64,000 bases of DNA from Arcicella lustrica (GCF_034930985.1 NZ_JAYGIM010000001.1:620001-684000), one strand, 5' to 3'. Counted from the first letter of the stretch, positions 15,871 to 25,634 are shown. Notes: generated by a model not told the origin, from the letters alone. Made by a program: numbers and translations.

Positions 15871-17862
15871 TCATCTTTCAGCTTCTCTGATTATTTTAAT
15901 TTGATGTTTCAAATCTGCTAAATCTTTTGCCGCTTTTTGAATTTTTGCTTCAACATCTTGGCGAAGCTTATCCGCATTTTTAGATTTTGCGAAAAATTCT
16001 AAGTTATTTCTGTAAACTGCAATGTCATTTTCAATGGTCTGCATTTTACGACGGATGTCATTTTCTTTACGGATTAAATCTTTTGGCGATTCTCCGTGCG
16101 CTCTCACCATTTCAACTTCATTCTGTAAACTCAATTGCTCTCGTTCTCTACCAGAAAGTTTAGCCATTGCACTCACATATTTGTTGATGGCATTAATATA
16201 ACGTTTTCCGATATTTTGCATTTCCTTTTTAGGAACAAAACCTATTGCCGACCATTGTGCTTTGAATTCAGCTAGTCTTGCTGTTTCAGCACCTTCAGAA
16301 GCTTCTTTTTCGATTTGCTCACAAAGTGCAGTTTTGTTCACTAAATTAGCTTCAAATTCTTTTTCTAAAGTTTGATTTTTAGCTCTTTTGGCATTGAAGA
16401 AAGTATCACAAACGTTTTTGAATTTACTGTAAATGACATCTTTTTCTTTTTCAGGAACATGACCAATCTCACGGAACTCTTTTTGTAAACGAATTACAGT
16501 ATTGGTAGCTTCTTGAGATTCATCTTCATTGGCTAATAATGCTTCTACCTCTTCAATAATTGCATTTTTAGCTTTTAGATTTTCTTCTCTTTTGATTTCT
16601 AGTAAACGGAAAAACTCTGTTTTGTTTCTGAAAAACGTTTTAATATCCGACCAGAACTTATCGCTCAATTCTTTGCCTTTTTCTTTAGGCATAAAACCTT
16701 TGATGTTATTCCATTGGTCTTGTAAAGCCAAAAGTGCTTTGGTGCGGTCGTTCCACTCGGTAATTGAAGCAGAATTGAAGCTTGCAAAAGGTTGAATAAG
16801 CTCAGCAATTGATGTTTTCAAAGCGAATACTTGTTCTGCTTCTGCTTTTGAGGCTTCTAATTGTTCACGACGTTTGCCATAAATAATGTCCAAAGCATCT
16901 TTTACTCTTTGCCAGATAAGTTCGTTTTCTTCTTTTGGTGCTGGACCAACGTGCTTGTACTCCTCAAAAGTCGCTACAGCTTCATCTAACATTTTACCAG
17001 TAACGTTTTCTGTTTTCGACGTTTCTGCTATTTTTTCGATTTTACTACACAACTCAATTTTGTGTTGAAGATTACGCTTGCGGTCAAGTTCTAATAACTC
17101 AAAATAAATACTACGATTACTGTAAAATCTATCAACTAAAGCGTGGAATGTTTGCCAAAGAGTATTGTTGTGTGGAGAATTTACATTTCCAGCAGTTTTC
17201 CATTCTTCTTGAATCTTCTTGAATTCATTGAAACCAGATTTGATATGTGCTGGATCACTGCTGTCTTCACCTTCAACCAACGTGCGAAGACGATTGATAA
17301 GTACAGTTTTTTGACTGAAATTCTTATCTTTTTCTTTTTCAATGTTGGCAAAATACTTTGAACGTTCCTCTTTAATAGCTTTAAAAAGCGTATCAAATTG
17401 TTCACTTGCAGTGTCTAGCTTAAATTCGAATCCATCTTCAGAACCTTCGTTGGCTTCTTTAAATTTAGCAAGTGCTTCTGCTTTTTCTGCACTTTTAATT
17501 TGCTCAAATAATGGTCTAATTTCTTTCAAAGTATCTTCAGATTTTCTGAAAATACCTACCGAAGGATTTTCCTTTACTTCTGCCAATACTTTCTCTAAAG
17601 TTTTCACAAAATCTGCTTTTTGAAAGCTAGAATAATCAATTGCTTGGGTTTCAATTGTTTCTGTCTCTTCAATTGTTTCAAGTACCGCTGATACAAGAAT
17701 AGGCTCAGGTGTTACTTCAGAGATTGTTTCAATGGGTTCAGGGGTTGCTGCAACCTCAAGAATAGATACTTCTTCCGCTTGTGTGTTAGCTGCGGATTCT
17801 GTTACTTCGATAGCTTGTGCTTCGATTTCTTCTTTAATTTCTTTTGCTTCTTCGTTAATCAT
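15871..17862 (-). CDS. DUF349 domain-containing protein
   Basis: 663 residues, soluble, highly charged. After an acidic N-terminal stretch of about 75 residues, repeated three-helix modules of the DUF349 kind follow, each with the pattern L-x-x-x-W-x-x-I/A-G-x-V/A-P (for example EFKKIQEEWKTAGNVNSPHN, YKHVGPAPKEEN, QWNNIKGFMPKEKG, EFREIGHVPEKEK, QWSAIGFVPKKEM). The C-terminus is a long coiled coil. DUF349 proteins are widespread in Bacteroidota and lack an assigned biochemical activity. Monocistronic, with its own terminator. Predicted cytoplasmic. Confidence 0.88.
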   Translation of the reverse strand: MINEEAKEIKEEIEAQAIEVTESAANTQAEEVSILEVAATPEPIETISEVTPEPILVSAVLETIEETETIETQAIDYSSFQKADFVKTLEKVLAEVKENPSVGIFRKSEDTLKEIRPLFEQIKSAEKAEALAKFKEANEGSEDGFEFKLDTASEQFDTLFKAIKEERSKYFANIEKEKDKNFSQKTVLINRLRTLVEGEDSSDPAHIKSGFNEFKKIQEEWKTAGNVNSPHNNTLWQTFHALVDRFYSNRSIYFELLELDRKRNLQHKIELCSKIEKIAETSKTENVTGKMLDEAVATFEEYKHVGPAPKEENELIWQRVKDALDIIYGKRREQLEASKAEAEQVFALKTSIAELIQPFASFNSASITEWNDRTKALLALQDQWNNIKGFMPKEKGKELSDKFWSDIKTFFRNKTEFFRLLEIKREENLKAKNAIIEEVEALLANEDESQEATNTVIRLQKEFREIGHVPEKEKDVIYSKFKNVCDTFFNAKRAKNQTLEKEFEANLVNKTALCEQIEKEASEGAETARLAEFKAQWSAIGFVPKKEMQNIGKRYINAINKYVSAMAKLSGREREQLSLQNEVEMVRAHGESPKDLIRKENDIRRKMQTIENDIAVYRNNLEFFAKSKNADKLRQDVEAKIQKAAKDLADLKHQIKIIREAER

Positions 17863-18181
17863 GCGTTCTTTTGACAGCGCTCTACAAATCAGAATTTAAT
17901 AAGATTAGAGTCGGCTGTTACATTTGAGATAAACATTTAACAATCAGGTTTTTCAACCTGCTGACAGACAGTTAATGATTGTTGGTTTGAATTTATTACT
18001 AAAATAATGAATTAAAGACTCAATCATTAAAAGAAAATATCAAATTCTCTTGATGAGTTTTTTAGGTAATTTTTTTGTTTAATTACTTCACAAAGAATTT
18101 GCTACAAAAATAAGTAAAATACTTACAAACAAAGCTCAATAATCATCTTTTCACAGAATCCTTGTCGCTTTTTTAGGAAGA
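17863..18181. other. Intergenic region, minus-strand gene ends on one side and begins on the other
   Basis: Between the end of the methyltransferase gene and the start of the DUF349 gene. It holds a small stem (caggtt/aacctg, 17945-17960) nested in an outer pair aacaatca/tgattgtt (17939-17946 and 17976-17983). No coding frame and no clear consensus promoter was found. Confidence 0.5.
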
Positions 18182-19531
18182 TTAAGCTTCTTTACTCGAA
18201 ATCCTCAGTTCTTTTGGATAATAATTATTGATTCTATTAGGAAGTATTTTCGCCCAACCTAATCCAAAGCCTTTGAAAGTCATTAAAGACCAGCCTTTTA
18301 TCACTTCTTCCAAAACAAAATCTTCTCTTCTTAAATACTTATTTGCTTCTTCTGTGCTGAGTTCAACTTTGTTTGTTTTTTCGGATAAAAATATACTCAT
18401 AGCAAGCTCATGGTCAGGAATTAAATCTTTATTAGATAGTTTTCCGATTTTTGTGCCTACTTTTTTAAGATTAAAATTAAACTGGATTAAATTAATGGCA
18501 TGTTCGTGTGTAGGCTTGATTAAAAAATAATCTCCATTTTTTTCAAACCAAGTATGGTCATCAACGTCTTTTATCCAATTTCTGAAAATTTCTCGTTCAG
18601 TTCTACGATTGTTATTTTTGATGGGTTTACCAGAGCGAATAAATACTTCTTTTTCTGACGATTTTTTTTTGAAGGCTGTAATAAAAAAGCCTTCTCCTTT
18701 TACATGGTCAGGGAAAAGTCTAAATGAGCCTTCCGAAATTATTTCTCCACCAAGTTTATCGGTATTTTTTGCGGTTAAATGCTCAGCATTAAAAGTAGTT
18801 TCTATCCAATCTACCATTTCTTCATTTTCTTCTTTAGAATAAGATGATGTTGAATAAATTAGAATTCCGCCTTGCTTTAAGCTAGACCAAGCATCGCTAA
18901 TCATTTTCTTTTGTTTTAATGACCAAGCTAAAACATTTGCATCCGACCATTCTTTCAAAATATTGGGGTCTTTTCTCATTAAACCTGAATTCGAACTTGG
19001 TGCATCAATCACTAATACGTCAAAAAAACCAAAAAGACGCATGAAATCTTTTGGGTCATTATTAGTCACAATCGTGTTCATTGTACCCCATTTTGTCAGA
19101 TTATCACTCAAATTATTACTTCTATTTTGAATAACATCATTACAAATTAATAAAGAATCAGGCGTTAATAAACTGGCAATTAATGTACTTGTTCCACCTG
19201 GTGCAGCACATAAATCAAGCACTTTTAAATCTTGAGATAAATCGACTGTGTTTTTCAAAACTTGTTCTAAGTACATCGAACTTGCTTCTTGAACAAAAAA
19301 AGTACCAGCATGGAAAAGTGGATTTTGCGAAAAGTCGCTACGAGAGGCTAGGTATTTTCCATAATCAGACCAAATTACGGGAGCTTCATCATTAAAAAAA
19401 TCTGAATTTTTAAACGGATTTATGCGAATAGAAGTAGGAGATGCGTCATTTTCATGCGCTTTAATAAAGGTACTTTCATTAAAACCTTGAATGTTTTGCA
19501 ATGAATTAATTAATGTTTGGGGGACTTTCAT
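18182..19531 (-). CDS. RsmF/NOL1-NOP2-Sun family protein lacking the catalytic cysteines
   Basis: 449 residues, the length of RsmF-type rRNA m5C methyltransferases. The AdoMet site is present (LDLCAAPGG, 105-113) and the C-terminal RNA-binding PUA/RAMP-like extension is full length. Active m5C methyltransferases carry Cys in motif IV (DAPCSG) and the nucleophile Cys in motif VI (STCT...ENE). Here motif IV is DAPSSNSG (176-183) and motif VI is STSSYSKEENE (227-237): both Cys are Ser. The codons (AGT TCG; TCA TCT) are more than one change away from Cys at motif VI, so this is not a sequencing slip. The protein may bind RNA without methylating it, or use another chemistry. Closed by the shared hairpin 19548-19581 upstream. 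Confidence 0.85.
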   Translation of the reverse strand: MKVPQTLINSLQNIQGFNESTFIKAHENDASPTSIRINPFKNSDFFNDEAPVIWSDYGKYLASRSDFSQNPLFHAGTFFVQEASSMYLEQVLKNTVDLSQDLKVLDLCAAPGGTSTLIASLLTPDSLLICNDVIQNRSNNLSDNLTKWGTMNTIVTNNDPKDFMRLFGFFDVLVIDAPSSNSGLMRKDPNILKEWSDANVLAWSLKQKKMISDAWSSLKQGGILIYSTSSYSKEENEEMVDWIETTFNAEHLTAKNTDKLGGEIISEGSFRLFPDHVKGEGFFITAFKKKSSEKEVFIRSGKPIKNNNRRTEREIFRNWIKDVDDHTWFEKNGDYFLIKPTHEHAINLIQFNFNLKKVGTKIGKLSNKDLIPDHELAMSIFLSEKTNKVELSTEEANKYLRREDFVLEEVIKGWSLMTFKGFGLGWAKILPNRINNYYPKELRISSKEA

Positions 19532-19547
19532 AAAGTGAAATTACACA

Positions 19548-19581
19548 AAAAAGCCAAACTGACGACTAGTTTGGCTTTTTG
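19548..19581 (-). terminator. Terminator between haloperoxidase-like and methyltransferase genes
   Basis: aaaaagccaaact (to 19560) pairs with agtttggcttttt (from 19568) with A/T runs on both sides; it ends the minus-strand gene to its right. Confidence 0.8.
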
Positions 19582-19623
19582 CTTAAATTTTTCAATATTT
19601 AAAACGTTTGAAAACGCATCTGA

Positions 19624-20943
19624 TTACTTAGTTTTTATTTTTCCAACAATCCAGTTTCCTACTTTTCGGCCTTGCACTAAACCATTTTCTAAAGCTGGAC
19701 GGAAATGAATTCCTCCATATAAACGGCTAATAGAAGCTTCTTCAGCGGCTTGTTTGAAAGAGGTAAATTGACGAACTGGTAATCCATAAGGAATTTCAGT
19801 TGAGTCCGCAAAAGCAACGTTATCGCCTAAAATTGATGATAATGCCACTGACGCTGCTCCAGAAATTACCGAGTGTCCAGAAGTATATTCTGGGAAAGGA
19901 GGTGTTTGCAAAACAGGTTGCCAATCTTTATCAATATTAGCGTTGATAACACTTTCTGGACGAATACGAACCGAACGATATTTTTCAGTCCAGCAAGAAA
20001 TGAATCCGTCAAAAACAGCAATTGACGTCATTAAGTAAGCCTGTGCTGTTTTATAAATATCAGCATTGGTATTTCTGCTTACTTGCGAAACAATTCCCAT
20101 CCAATGTCCGCCTGGAGATACTTTTTTAGTAGCAAACATAGCATGACCAGTAATGTTCATCTTGAAAGGGTTACAATCCCAGAAATTACAGATAGCTCTT
20201 TGTTCATCCGTCAAATTTTTAACGGTATTGTAGCAATCCATTACTTCATTATAATATTCACTTCCTTTTGTTAAATCAAATTTTGAAGGTGGTGGCGGAG
20301 GAAATTGAGCAGAAGAGTCTAATGTGAAAGAGCGAATCTTTTGCCAATTTGGCTCAACGGCATCCATATAAGCAGGAGGAGTAGGCACCCAAGTTCCTAC
20401 TTTATTAGTCACCGTAAAACGGAATCCACGTGTTTGTTTATAATTATCCTTTTTAGAGTAATTCATGATAGAAGCCGCTACAGAGTCACCAAAGGCAATC
20501 GAATTATCAAAAACCTCTTCCGGAATACCTGTAGCTTTGTATTCTTCCCAAAGTTTTTTCTCGAAATCTACATAAACATCTTGGGCAAAAGTAAGGTTTT
20601 TACCAATGGTTAAAAATGCTCTGGTAGCCGCCAATGGATAACAATATTGTTTACTTGAATCTGGCTTATAAACTTTCTCAAAACCATTGAATTGCCCAAC
20701 CATTGATTTCAGCCCTTTGTTCGCTGGAACAAGTGCTTCATAAGCAGCTAAAGAGGCATAACTATATATACGACTTGAAACTGGAGGAGGAAAAATGTCA
20801 TGAATAATTGATTCAGTAACTTGTAACTGTGTTTTTCTTAGGAACTCAGGATTTTCAGCGGCTTGTTTCCAACTGCCGTCATCTTTTTTACAACTGAATA
20901 ATAAAGTAATACACGATAATATCAGTAGAATGTTTTTGTTCAT
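19624..20943 (-). CDS. Vanadium-dependent haloperoxidase/PAP2-like lipoprotein
   Basis: 439 residues from the ATG at 20943, which gives a lipoprotein signal ending in LLFSC; the frame is also open nine codons further up, but that would spoil the signal. The vanadate/phosphate site of the family is visible: Lys-x6-Arg-Pro in TEKYRSVRIRP, TSGHS (usual form PSGH) and SRLYGGIH. Vanadium haloperoxidases oxidise halides with peroxide; the same fold is used by acid phosphatases, and the replacement of the first Pro leaves the choice open. Exposed on the membrane surface. Monocistronic. Confidence 0.85.
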   Translation of the reverse strand: MNKNILLILSCITLLFSCKKDDGSWKQAAENPEFLRKTQLQVTESIIHDIFPPPVSSRIYSYASLAAYEALVPANKGLKSMVGQFNGFEKVYKPDSSKQYCYPLAATRAFLTIGKNLTFAQDVYVDFEKKLWEEYKATGIPEEVFDNSIAFGDSVAASIMNYSKKDNYKQTRGFRFTVTNKVGTWVPTPPAYMDAVEPNWQKIRSFTLDSSAQFPPPPPSKFDLTKGSEYYNEVMDCYNTVKNLTDEQRAICNFWDCNPFKMNITGHAMFATKKVSPGGHWMGIVSQVSRNTNADIYKTAQAYLMTSIAVFDGFISCWTEKYRSVRIRPESVINANIDKDWQPVLQTPPFPEYTSGHSVISGAASVALSSILGDNVAFADSTEIPYGLPVRQFTSFKQAAEEASISRLYGGIHFRPALENGLVQGRKVGNWIVGKIKTK

Positions 20944-21190
20944 TGTTTGGGTTTTAAAATGGTAAATCAAAATTACAAAACTTTTTTTCCTAAAAAATGG
21001 AAATTGTTAATTTTAAGGATGATTTTTATCTTTTTTTTAATTATTCTGATAATAATTCTGAAAATGAGCAAATTGAAAATGCTTTTAATTACTTCTTTAG
21101 GCTTGTCTTTTGTCATCAATTGTTTATTCTGTAAATTTTAAAACATAAAGCTTTTTTTGAAGTTAACTAATAGAATCAAATCATAGAACA

Positions 21191-22132
21191 TTGAAAATAC
21201 TTATTGTTGGCGCAGGCATAGCTGGACTTTCAGCCGCTAAAATTTTAGCAAAACATCATGAAGTAACTGTTATTGATAAAGGCAGAGGAGTAGGAGGGAG
21301 AATGGCTACCCGAAAAATTGGTGACTGCCAAGCTGATCATGGAGCACAATATTTTTCTGTACAATCGAAAGATTTTCAGTATTTTATAGATGAATTGTTA
21401 GCAGAGAGTATAGTCTCAAAATGGCAATTGGCACAACGGACAAATATTCGATATTTTGGAAGTAAAGGCATGAAAATGATTCCAAAGAAAATGGCGGAAA
21501 ATATCAACGTGATTCTCAATGAAAAAGTAAGTAAAATTGTTGATAATAAGCTTCTCTCAGAAAGTGGAAGGGAATATATTTTCGACCAATTAATCCTTAC
21601 TCAGCCCGTTCCACAAATTCAGGAATTATTAAAGCAATCATCAATACTTATTTCTGCTAAAGATGAGTCTGCCTTAAATTTGGTTAAATATGAGCCTTGT
21701 ATTGCCGTAATGGCTGTTTTAAATAAAATGACAGAAATCCAAAATGGAGGAATAATGCTGGAAAATCAACCAGTAGCTTGGATAGCAGATAATTTTCAAA
21801 AAGGCATCTCAACAAAACCTTGTGCGACACTTCATGCTTCGGCTAATTTTAGTACTGAAAATTTAGAAGGAGATTTAAACGTAATTGCTCAAAAAATGCT
21901 TGAATCGGTGGAAGAATTTATTCCAAAATCATCCGTTGAAACGTTTCAAATACACCGCTGGCGTTACAGTTTAGCATCAAGTCGTTATCCCGCAACTTTT
22001 TATCAATTTGATGACAAAGCTATTTTTATGGCAGGAGATGGTTTTGGAATTGGAAATGTTGAAGGTGCATTTTTATCAGGTTTAAATGTGGCTGAATTTA
22101 TACTAGAAACTTCACTTAAAACGGCTGAATAA
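21191..22132 (+). CDS. FAD-dependent amine oxidase-like protein (renalase-type)
   Basis: 313 residues with TTG as start. N-terminal dinucleotide loop GAGIAGLSAAK, then the GRGVGGRMATR segment of flavin amine oxidases. The C-terminal FAD contact is MAGDGFGIGNVEGAFLSG. The length and single-domain layout match bacterial renalase-like oxidoreductases, which oxidise isomeric forms of NAD(P)H; the substrate here is not shown. It converges on a second FAD protein, sharing a terminator that overlaps its stop codon. Confidence 0.75.
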   Translation: MKILIVGAGIAGLSAAKILAKHHEVTVIDKGRGVGGRMATRKIGDCQADHGAQYFSVQSKDFQYFIDELLAESIVSKWQLAQRTNIRYFGSKGMKMIPKKMAENINVILNEKVSKIVDNKLLSESGREYIFDQLILTQPVPQIQELLKQSSILISAKDESALNLVKYEPCIAVMAVLNKMTEIQNGGIMLENQPVAWIADNFQKGISTKPCATLHASANFSTENLEGDLNVIAQKMLESVEEFIPKSSVETFQIHRWRYSLASSRYPATFYQFDDKAIFMAGDGFGIGNVEGAFLSGLNVAEFILETSLKTAE

Positions 22133-22151
22133 TCCACCGTTTTAAGTGAAG
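22110..22151. terminator. Bidirectional terminator overlapping the stop of the renalase-like gene
   Basis: 15-bp perfect stem (22110-22124 with 22137-22151). The TAA of the plus-strand gene (22130-22132) lies in the loop, so the stem begins inside the coding sequence. It serves the convergent minus gene as well. Confidence 0.85.
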
Positions 22152-22156
22152 TAAAT

Positions 22157-23374
22157 TTATAAGCTTTCAGCAACCTTTCTACCAGTCAACATCGCTGCAT
22201 TCAAAGATGGATAAGCAGTATAATCGCCACATTGATAGAGTATATCACTGATTTGCAATGGAAATGTTTCCTTATTTTTCTGCTTAAAACTTGGTAAAGC
22301 TTGTGGAATATGATAGGTTTTCAAATGTTGCCAAGTGGATGCTTCTTTGCCAAACCAAGTAATTAATTCCTTTTTAATACTTTCGGTCAATATTTTTTCA
22401 TCCTCTTTCACATCTCCTTGAGTAGAAACAGCAATTAAAGATTTACCAGCTGGGGCATAATTAGGAGCAATATCACTCGGTACGCACAGATTATGGATTT
22501 TAGCTTTTCTATCTGGATTGAGTACTAAAAGTTTTTCTGTAAGGGGTGATTTATTTGCTGAAAAATAAGTACAAGTAGTTTTGTTGAATGTCAGACTTTG
22601 AGTTTTCCCTAAAAGCTTTTCAGCAGTTAAACCATCTGTTGCTAAGACAATTTTTTCGCCATACAATTTTTCTCCATTTTCTAAATAAACCCTATTTTCT
22701 TCAATTTTTACGACTTTGGTATTGAAAAGTATGGCGTTTTTTGGCAAATGATTAGCAATCTGTAAAGGAATTTCTTGCATCCCATTGGCTGGAATTACAG
22801 CATCACCTTCATAGAATTTTCCAAAAATAAATTTGAAAAAATTGGCAGAAGTATTTAACTCATCTTCAAGAAATATACCACCGAAGAAAGGCTTGAAGAA
22901 CTGCAAAATCATTTTATCAGAAAATCCAAAGTTTTGTAGATATTGCAAGGTTGACTGATACTTATTTTCAAAAATATCTTCTTGCATATTTTGGGTTTCG
23001 ATAATCAAACGAAGGATTCTGAGCTTGTCGGCAAATGTCCCAACATTTGAAAAAAGCGCTGCAAACAAAGCCGATGGTTCTTGTATCGGATTAAGCATTT
23101 TCGTGAATTTATGTTGTTCATTGTCACAAATCAAAGCGCCAGATGTGAAAGGTTGGAGATTTAATTTTTCATAGTTTAGCAATTTTTGTGCTTCTGGATA
23201 AACAGTCAATAAAATCTGAAAACCTCTATCAAGTAGAAATCCATCTTGTTTGTCTGTTTTTACTCTTCCGCCAACTGTATCACTAGCTTCTAAAATCAAA
23301 GAGTCAATTCCTCTGTCTTTTAAGTATTTGGCACATGTCAATCCAGCTATGCCAGCTCCGATGATGATAATCAT
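22157..23374 (-). CDS. FAD-dependent oxidoreductase (amine oxidase/phytoene desaturase-like)
   Basis: 405 residues. N-terminal FAD loop GAGIAGLTCAKYL and GGRVKTDKQDGFLLDRGFQ, typical of the flavin amine oxidase and protoporphyrinogen/phytoene dehydrogenase group. The C-terminal FAD-binding segment is YQCGDYTAYPSLNAAMLTGRKVAESL. It may act on a terpenoid or an amine; no neighbour helps. A terminator shared with the convergent renalase-like gene follows. Upstream is the longest gene-free gap of the window. Confidence 0.75.
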   Translation of the reverse strand: MIIIIGAGIAGLTCAKYLKDRGIDSLILEASDTVGGRVKTDKQDGFLLDRGFQILLTVYPEAQKLLNYEKLNLQPFTSGALICDNEQHKFTKMLNPIQEPSALFAALFSNVGTFADKLRILRLIIETQNMQEDIFENKYQSTLQYLQNFGFSDKMILQFFKPFFGGIFLEDELNTSANFFKFIFGKFYEGDAVIPANGMQEIPLQIANHLPKNAILFNTKVVKIEENRVYLENGEKLYGEKIVLATDGLTAEKLLGKTQSLTFNKTTCTYFSANKSPLTEKLLVLNPDRKAKIHNLCVPSDIAPNYAPAGKSLIAVSTQGDVKEDEKILTESIKKELITWFGKEASTWQHLKTYHIPQALPSFKQKNKETFPLQISDILYQCGDYTAYPSLNAAMLTGRKVAESL

Positions 23375-23978
23375 TTCTGTATTGATTTAATAATGATAGA
23401 ATATATTTCAGCCTCAATTTTATGTAAAATCTAGTATGTTTATAGGATTTATATTATTTTGACTGTTTTTCTTTATTTATTAAAAATAACTAGCTATTTC
23501 GTAAAGAGTTTTGACTTTCTTGAAAATTATATAAAACCATTATGACAAAATGAAGGAAAATATAAATATTCTAATATTGAAAAATGGGTCATTTGCCTGA
23601 CAAATTAAGAGTAATCAGTTTTTTATATTTACATTCATCTAAAGAATTACAGAAAAATGATTTTCTGTTTTAATATATAATGTATTGGTATTTAGTAGTT
23701 TATGTATTTTTTTGCTTTAAAATGAATTTATCTTAATCTAATTTGTTAAAACTAATAACATACAAATAATATACTTTTCAGAGATTTTTTATTATTTTGC
23801 ATCACATTTAAAATCTATATAAAATTGAATTAAACCGATAAACTATTTAATAGATTATTAAAATTTCGAGGAAAATTGTATTTTATTTAGATTGCTTAAA
23901 GGGTTGATTTATCCATATACAAGTATTTTGATTGGGCTGAAAAGTGAAATCATCATCAAATTTTTAATATTATAAGAT
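23375..23978. other. 604-bp gene-free region
   Basis: Very AT-rich. Contains a stem acagaaaa/ttttctgt with 4-nt loop (23649-23668) followed by a T run, which may end a short transcript, and several TATTTTG-like motifs that miss the TAnnTTTG form by one base. No coding frame of convincing quality. A regulatory RNA or the promoter of the hydrolase gene could lie here. Confidence 0.5.
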
Positions 23979-24758
23979 ATGAACTATCAAATTCACGAAG
24001 AAAATGGTTACAAGTACATCGACGAAGGAGAAGGCGAAATTCTTTTTTTACTTCACGGACTTTTCGGTGCATTAAGTAACTGGGAAGGAGTAATTGAGGG
24101 CTTCAAGGGTAAATATCGAGTAATTATTCCGATGATGCCAATTTACGAAATGCCAATCGCAAAAGCTGGATGTGAAGGATTAACTGAATTCATCGAAGGT
24201 TTTGTGAATTGGAAAGGCTTTGATGAGTTAACACTTTTAGGAAATTCTTTAGGTGGACACGTTTCATTGATTTATACATTGAGAAATCCTTCAAAAGTAA
24301 AAAGATTAGTGTTGACAGGAAGTTCAGGGCTTTTTGAAGATGGAATGGGTGGTTCGTATCCAAAACGTGGAAATTATCAATACATCAAAGAAAGAGTAGA
24401 ATATACTTTTTATCGTCCTGAAACAGCTACAAAAGCATTAATTGACGAAGTATTTGAAATTACCAACAGTGCTTCTAAAGTAATTAGAATAATCTCGATA
24501 GCAAAGTCCGCACAACGGAACAATATGGCGAAAGATGTTGTTAAAATCAAAGTACCAACACTATTGGTTTGGGGATTGAACGACACCATAACGCCGCCAC
24601 AAGTAGGTCATGAATTCAATCGTTTAATTGAAAATTCTGAATTGCATTTTATCGATAAGTGTAGTCATGCTCCGATGATGGAGTGTCCAGAAAGATTTAA
24701 CGAAATTTTGGATGGCTGGCTCGAAAAAACTCCTATTCGTGTAGTTGAGTTGGTATAA
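23979..24758 (+). CDS. Alpha/beta hydrolase
   Basis: 259 residues. Oxyanion loop LLHGLFGALSNW, nucleophile elbow LGNSLGGHVS (Ser), acid in VWGLNDTITPP and His in DKCSHAPMMECP. No signal peptide; probably cytoplasmic. Similar proteins precede the CBS/nadK genes in related Bacteroidota; their substrates are not established. Ends 72 bp before the CBS gene. Confidence 0.88.
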   Translation: MNYQIHEENGYKYIDEGEGEILFLLHGLFGALSNWEGVIEGFKGKYRVIIPMMPIYEMPIAKAGCEGLTEFIEGFVNWKGFDELTLLGNSLGGHVSLIYTLRNPSKVKRLVLTGSSGLFEDGMGGSYPKRGNYQYIKERVEYTFYRPETATKALIDEVFEITNSASKVIRIISIAKSAQRNNMAKDVVKIKVPTLLVWGLNDTITPPQVGHEFNRLIENSELHFIDKCSHAPMMECPERFNEILDGWLEKTPIRVVELV

Positions 24759-24830
24759 TCAACTTAAAATTTGGAATTTATCTATAATTAACTATATTAG
24801 CTTTAATTATATAAATTTCATCGACATAAT

Positions 24831-25496
24831 ATGCACGCTAAAGACTTCATTAATCCAATGTTACCAGTGCTAAAATCTACAGATACTGTAGGAGAGGCGT
24901 TAAACTGGATGGAAGAATATAGAATAGGACAATTGCCATTGATTCATGAACAAGAATATCAAGGTTTGATTAGCCATGATATTTTGCTTGATGCCGATGA
25001 AGATTTACCACTTTTGGCATTACAACCTGAATTTGAAGACGCTTTTGTCAATATAAATCAACATCTTTTTGAGATTCTGAAAATTGCTCAACAGTACGAT
25101 TTACAAGCAGTTGTTGTGCTTGATGAAGAACAAAGTTTTATAGGTACAATCAGTGTTCAAGAATTATTAAATCAGTTTTCTAAAAACTTAGGCTCACAAG
25201 AAATTGGGGCTGTATTAGAAATTGCAGTTGAAAACAGAAGTTATTCACTTTCAGAAATTAGTCGTTTAATAGAATCTAATAATGTTAAAATTATCAGTTC
25301 ATATTATACAAGTGGTTCTGGACTGGAAGACTCAAAAGATATTTTAACCTTGAAATTAAATCAACAAGATATTTCAAGAGTAATCGCAACACTCGAACGT
25401 TTTGAATATGATATCGTTGGTGCTTATAATTTTGAAGAAATTACTTCACCCGATAAAGAACGATACGATATGCTGATGAAATATTTGAATTTATAA
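24831..25496 (+). CDS. CBS-domain protein
   Basis: 221 residues. Two CBS motifs cover about 1-135 (AKDFINPMLPVLKSTDTVGEALNWM; a second half with AVVVLDEEQSFIGTIS), followed by a C-terminal ACT-like/ligand-binding stretch (residues 150-221). CBS pairs bind adenosyl ligands such as AMP or ATP and act as energy sensors. Located just ahead of nadK, an ATP/NAD-using enzyme, which is a common arrangement in this phylum. It ends with a strong terminator. Confidence 0.85.
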   Translation: MHAKDFINPMLPVLKSTDTVGEALNWMEEYRIGQLPLIHEQEYQGLISHDILLDADEDLPLLALQPEFEDAFVNINQHLFEILKIAQQYDLQAVVVLDEEQSFIGTISVQELLNQFSKNLGSQEIGAVLEIAVENRSYSLSEISRLIESNNVKIISSYYTSGSGLEDSKDILTLKLNQQDISRVIATLERFEYDIVGAYNFEEITSPDKERYDMLMKYLNL

Positions 25497-25500
25497 TATT

Positions 25501-25532
25501 AAGCTCTTGAGAAAACCTCAAGAGCTTTTTTG
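25501..25532 (+). terminator. Terminator after the CBS-domain gene
   Basis: aagctcttgag (25501-25511) pairs with ctcaagagctt (25517-25527), then a T run. Confidence 0.9.
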
Positions 25533-25612
25533 TTTTTAAAGTGATTGTGAAAAACTTTTAAAAAGAGTAAAAAACGCAATTTGTTCGAAAACTATCAATA
25601 AATCCAATATTC

Positions 25613-25634
25613 AATTCCCAAAAGTTTGGGAATT
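25613..25634. repeat. Perfect 10-bp palindrome upstream of nadK
   Basis: aattcccaaa-ag-tttgggaatt. It lacks a T tract, so it is more likely an operator than a terminator. It is 95 bp before the nadK start. Confidence 0.5.

Noticed and set aside
20947..21141. 64-codon hydrophobic frame between the haloperoxidase-like and renalase-like genes
   Set aside because: Very AT-rich, made of Ile/Leu/Lys/Phe, overlaps the start of the haloperoxidase gene region; hydrophobicity follows from base composition.
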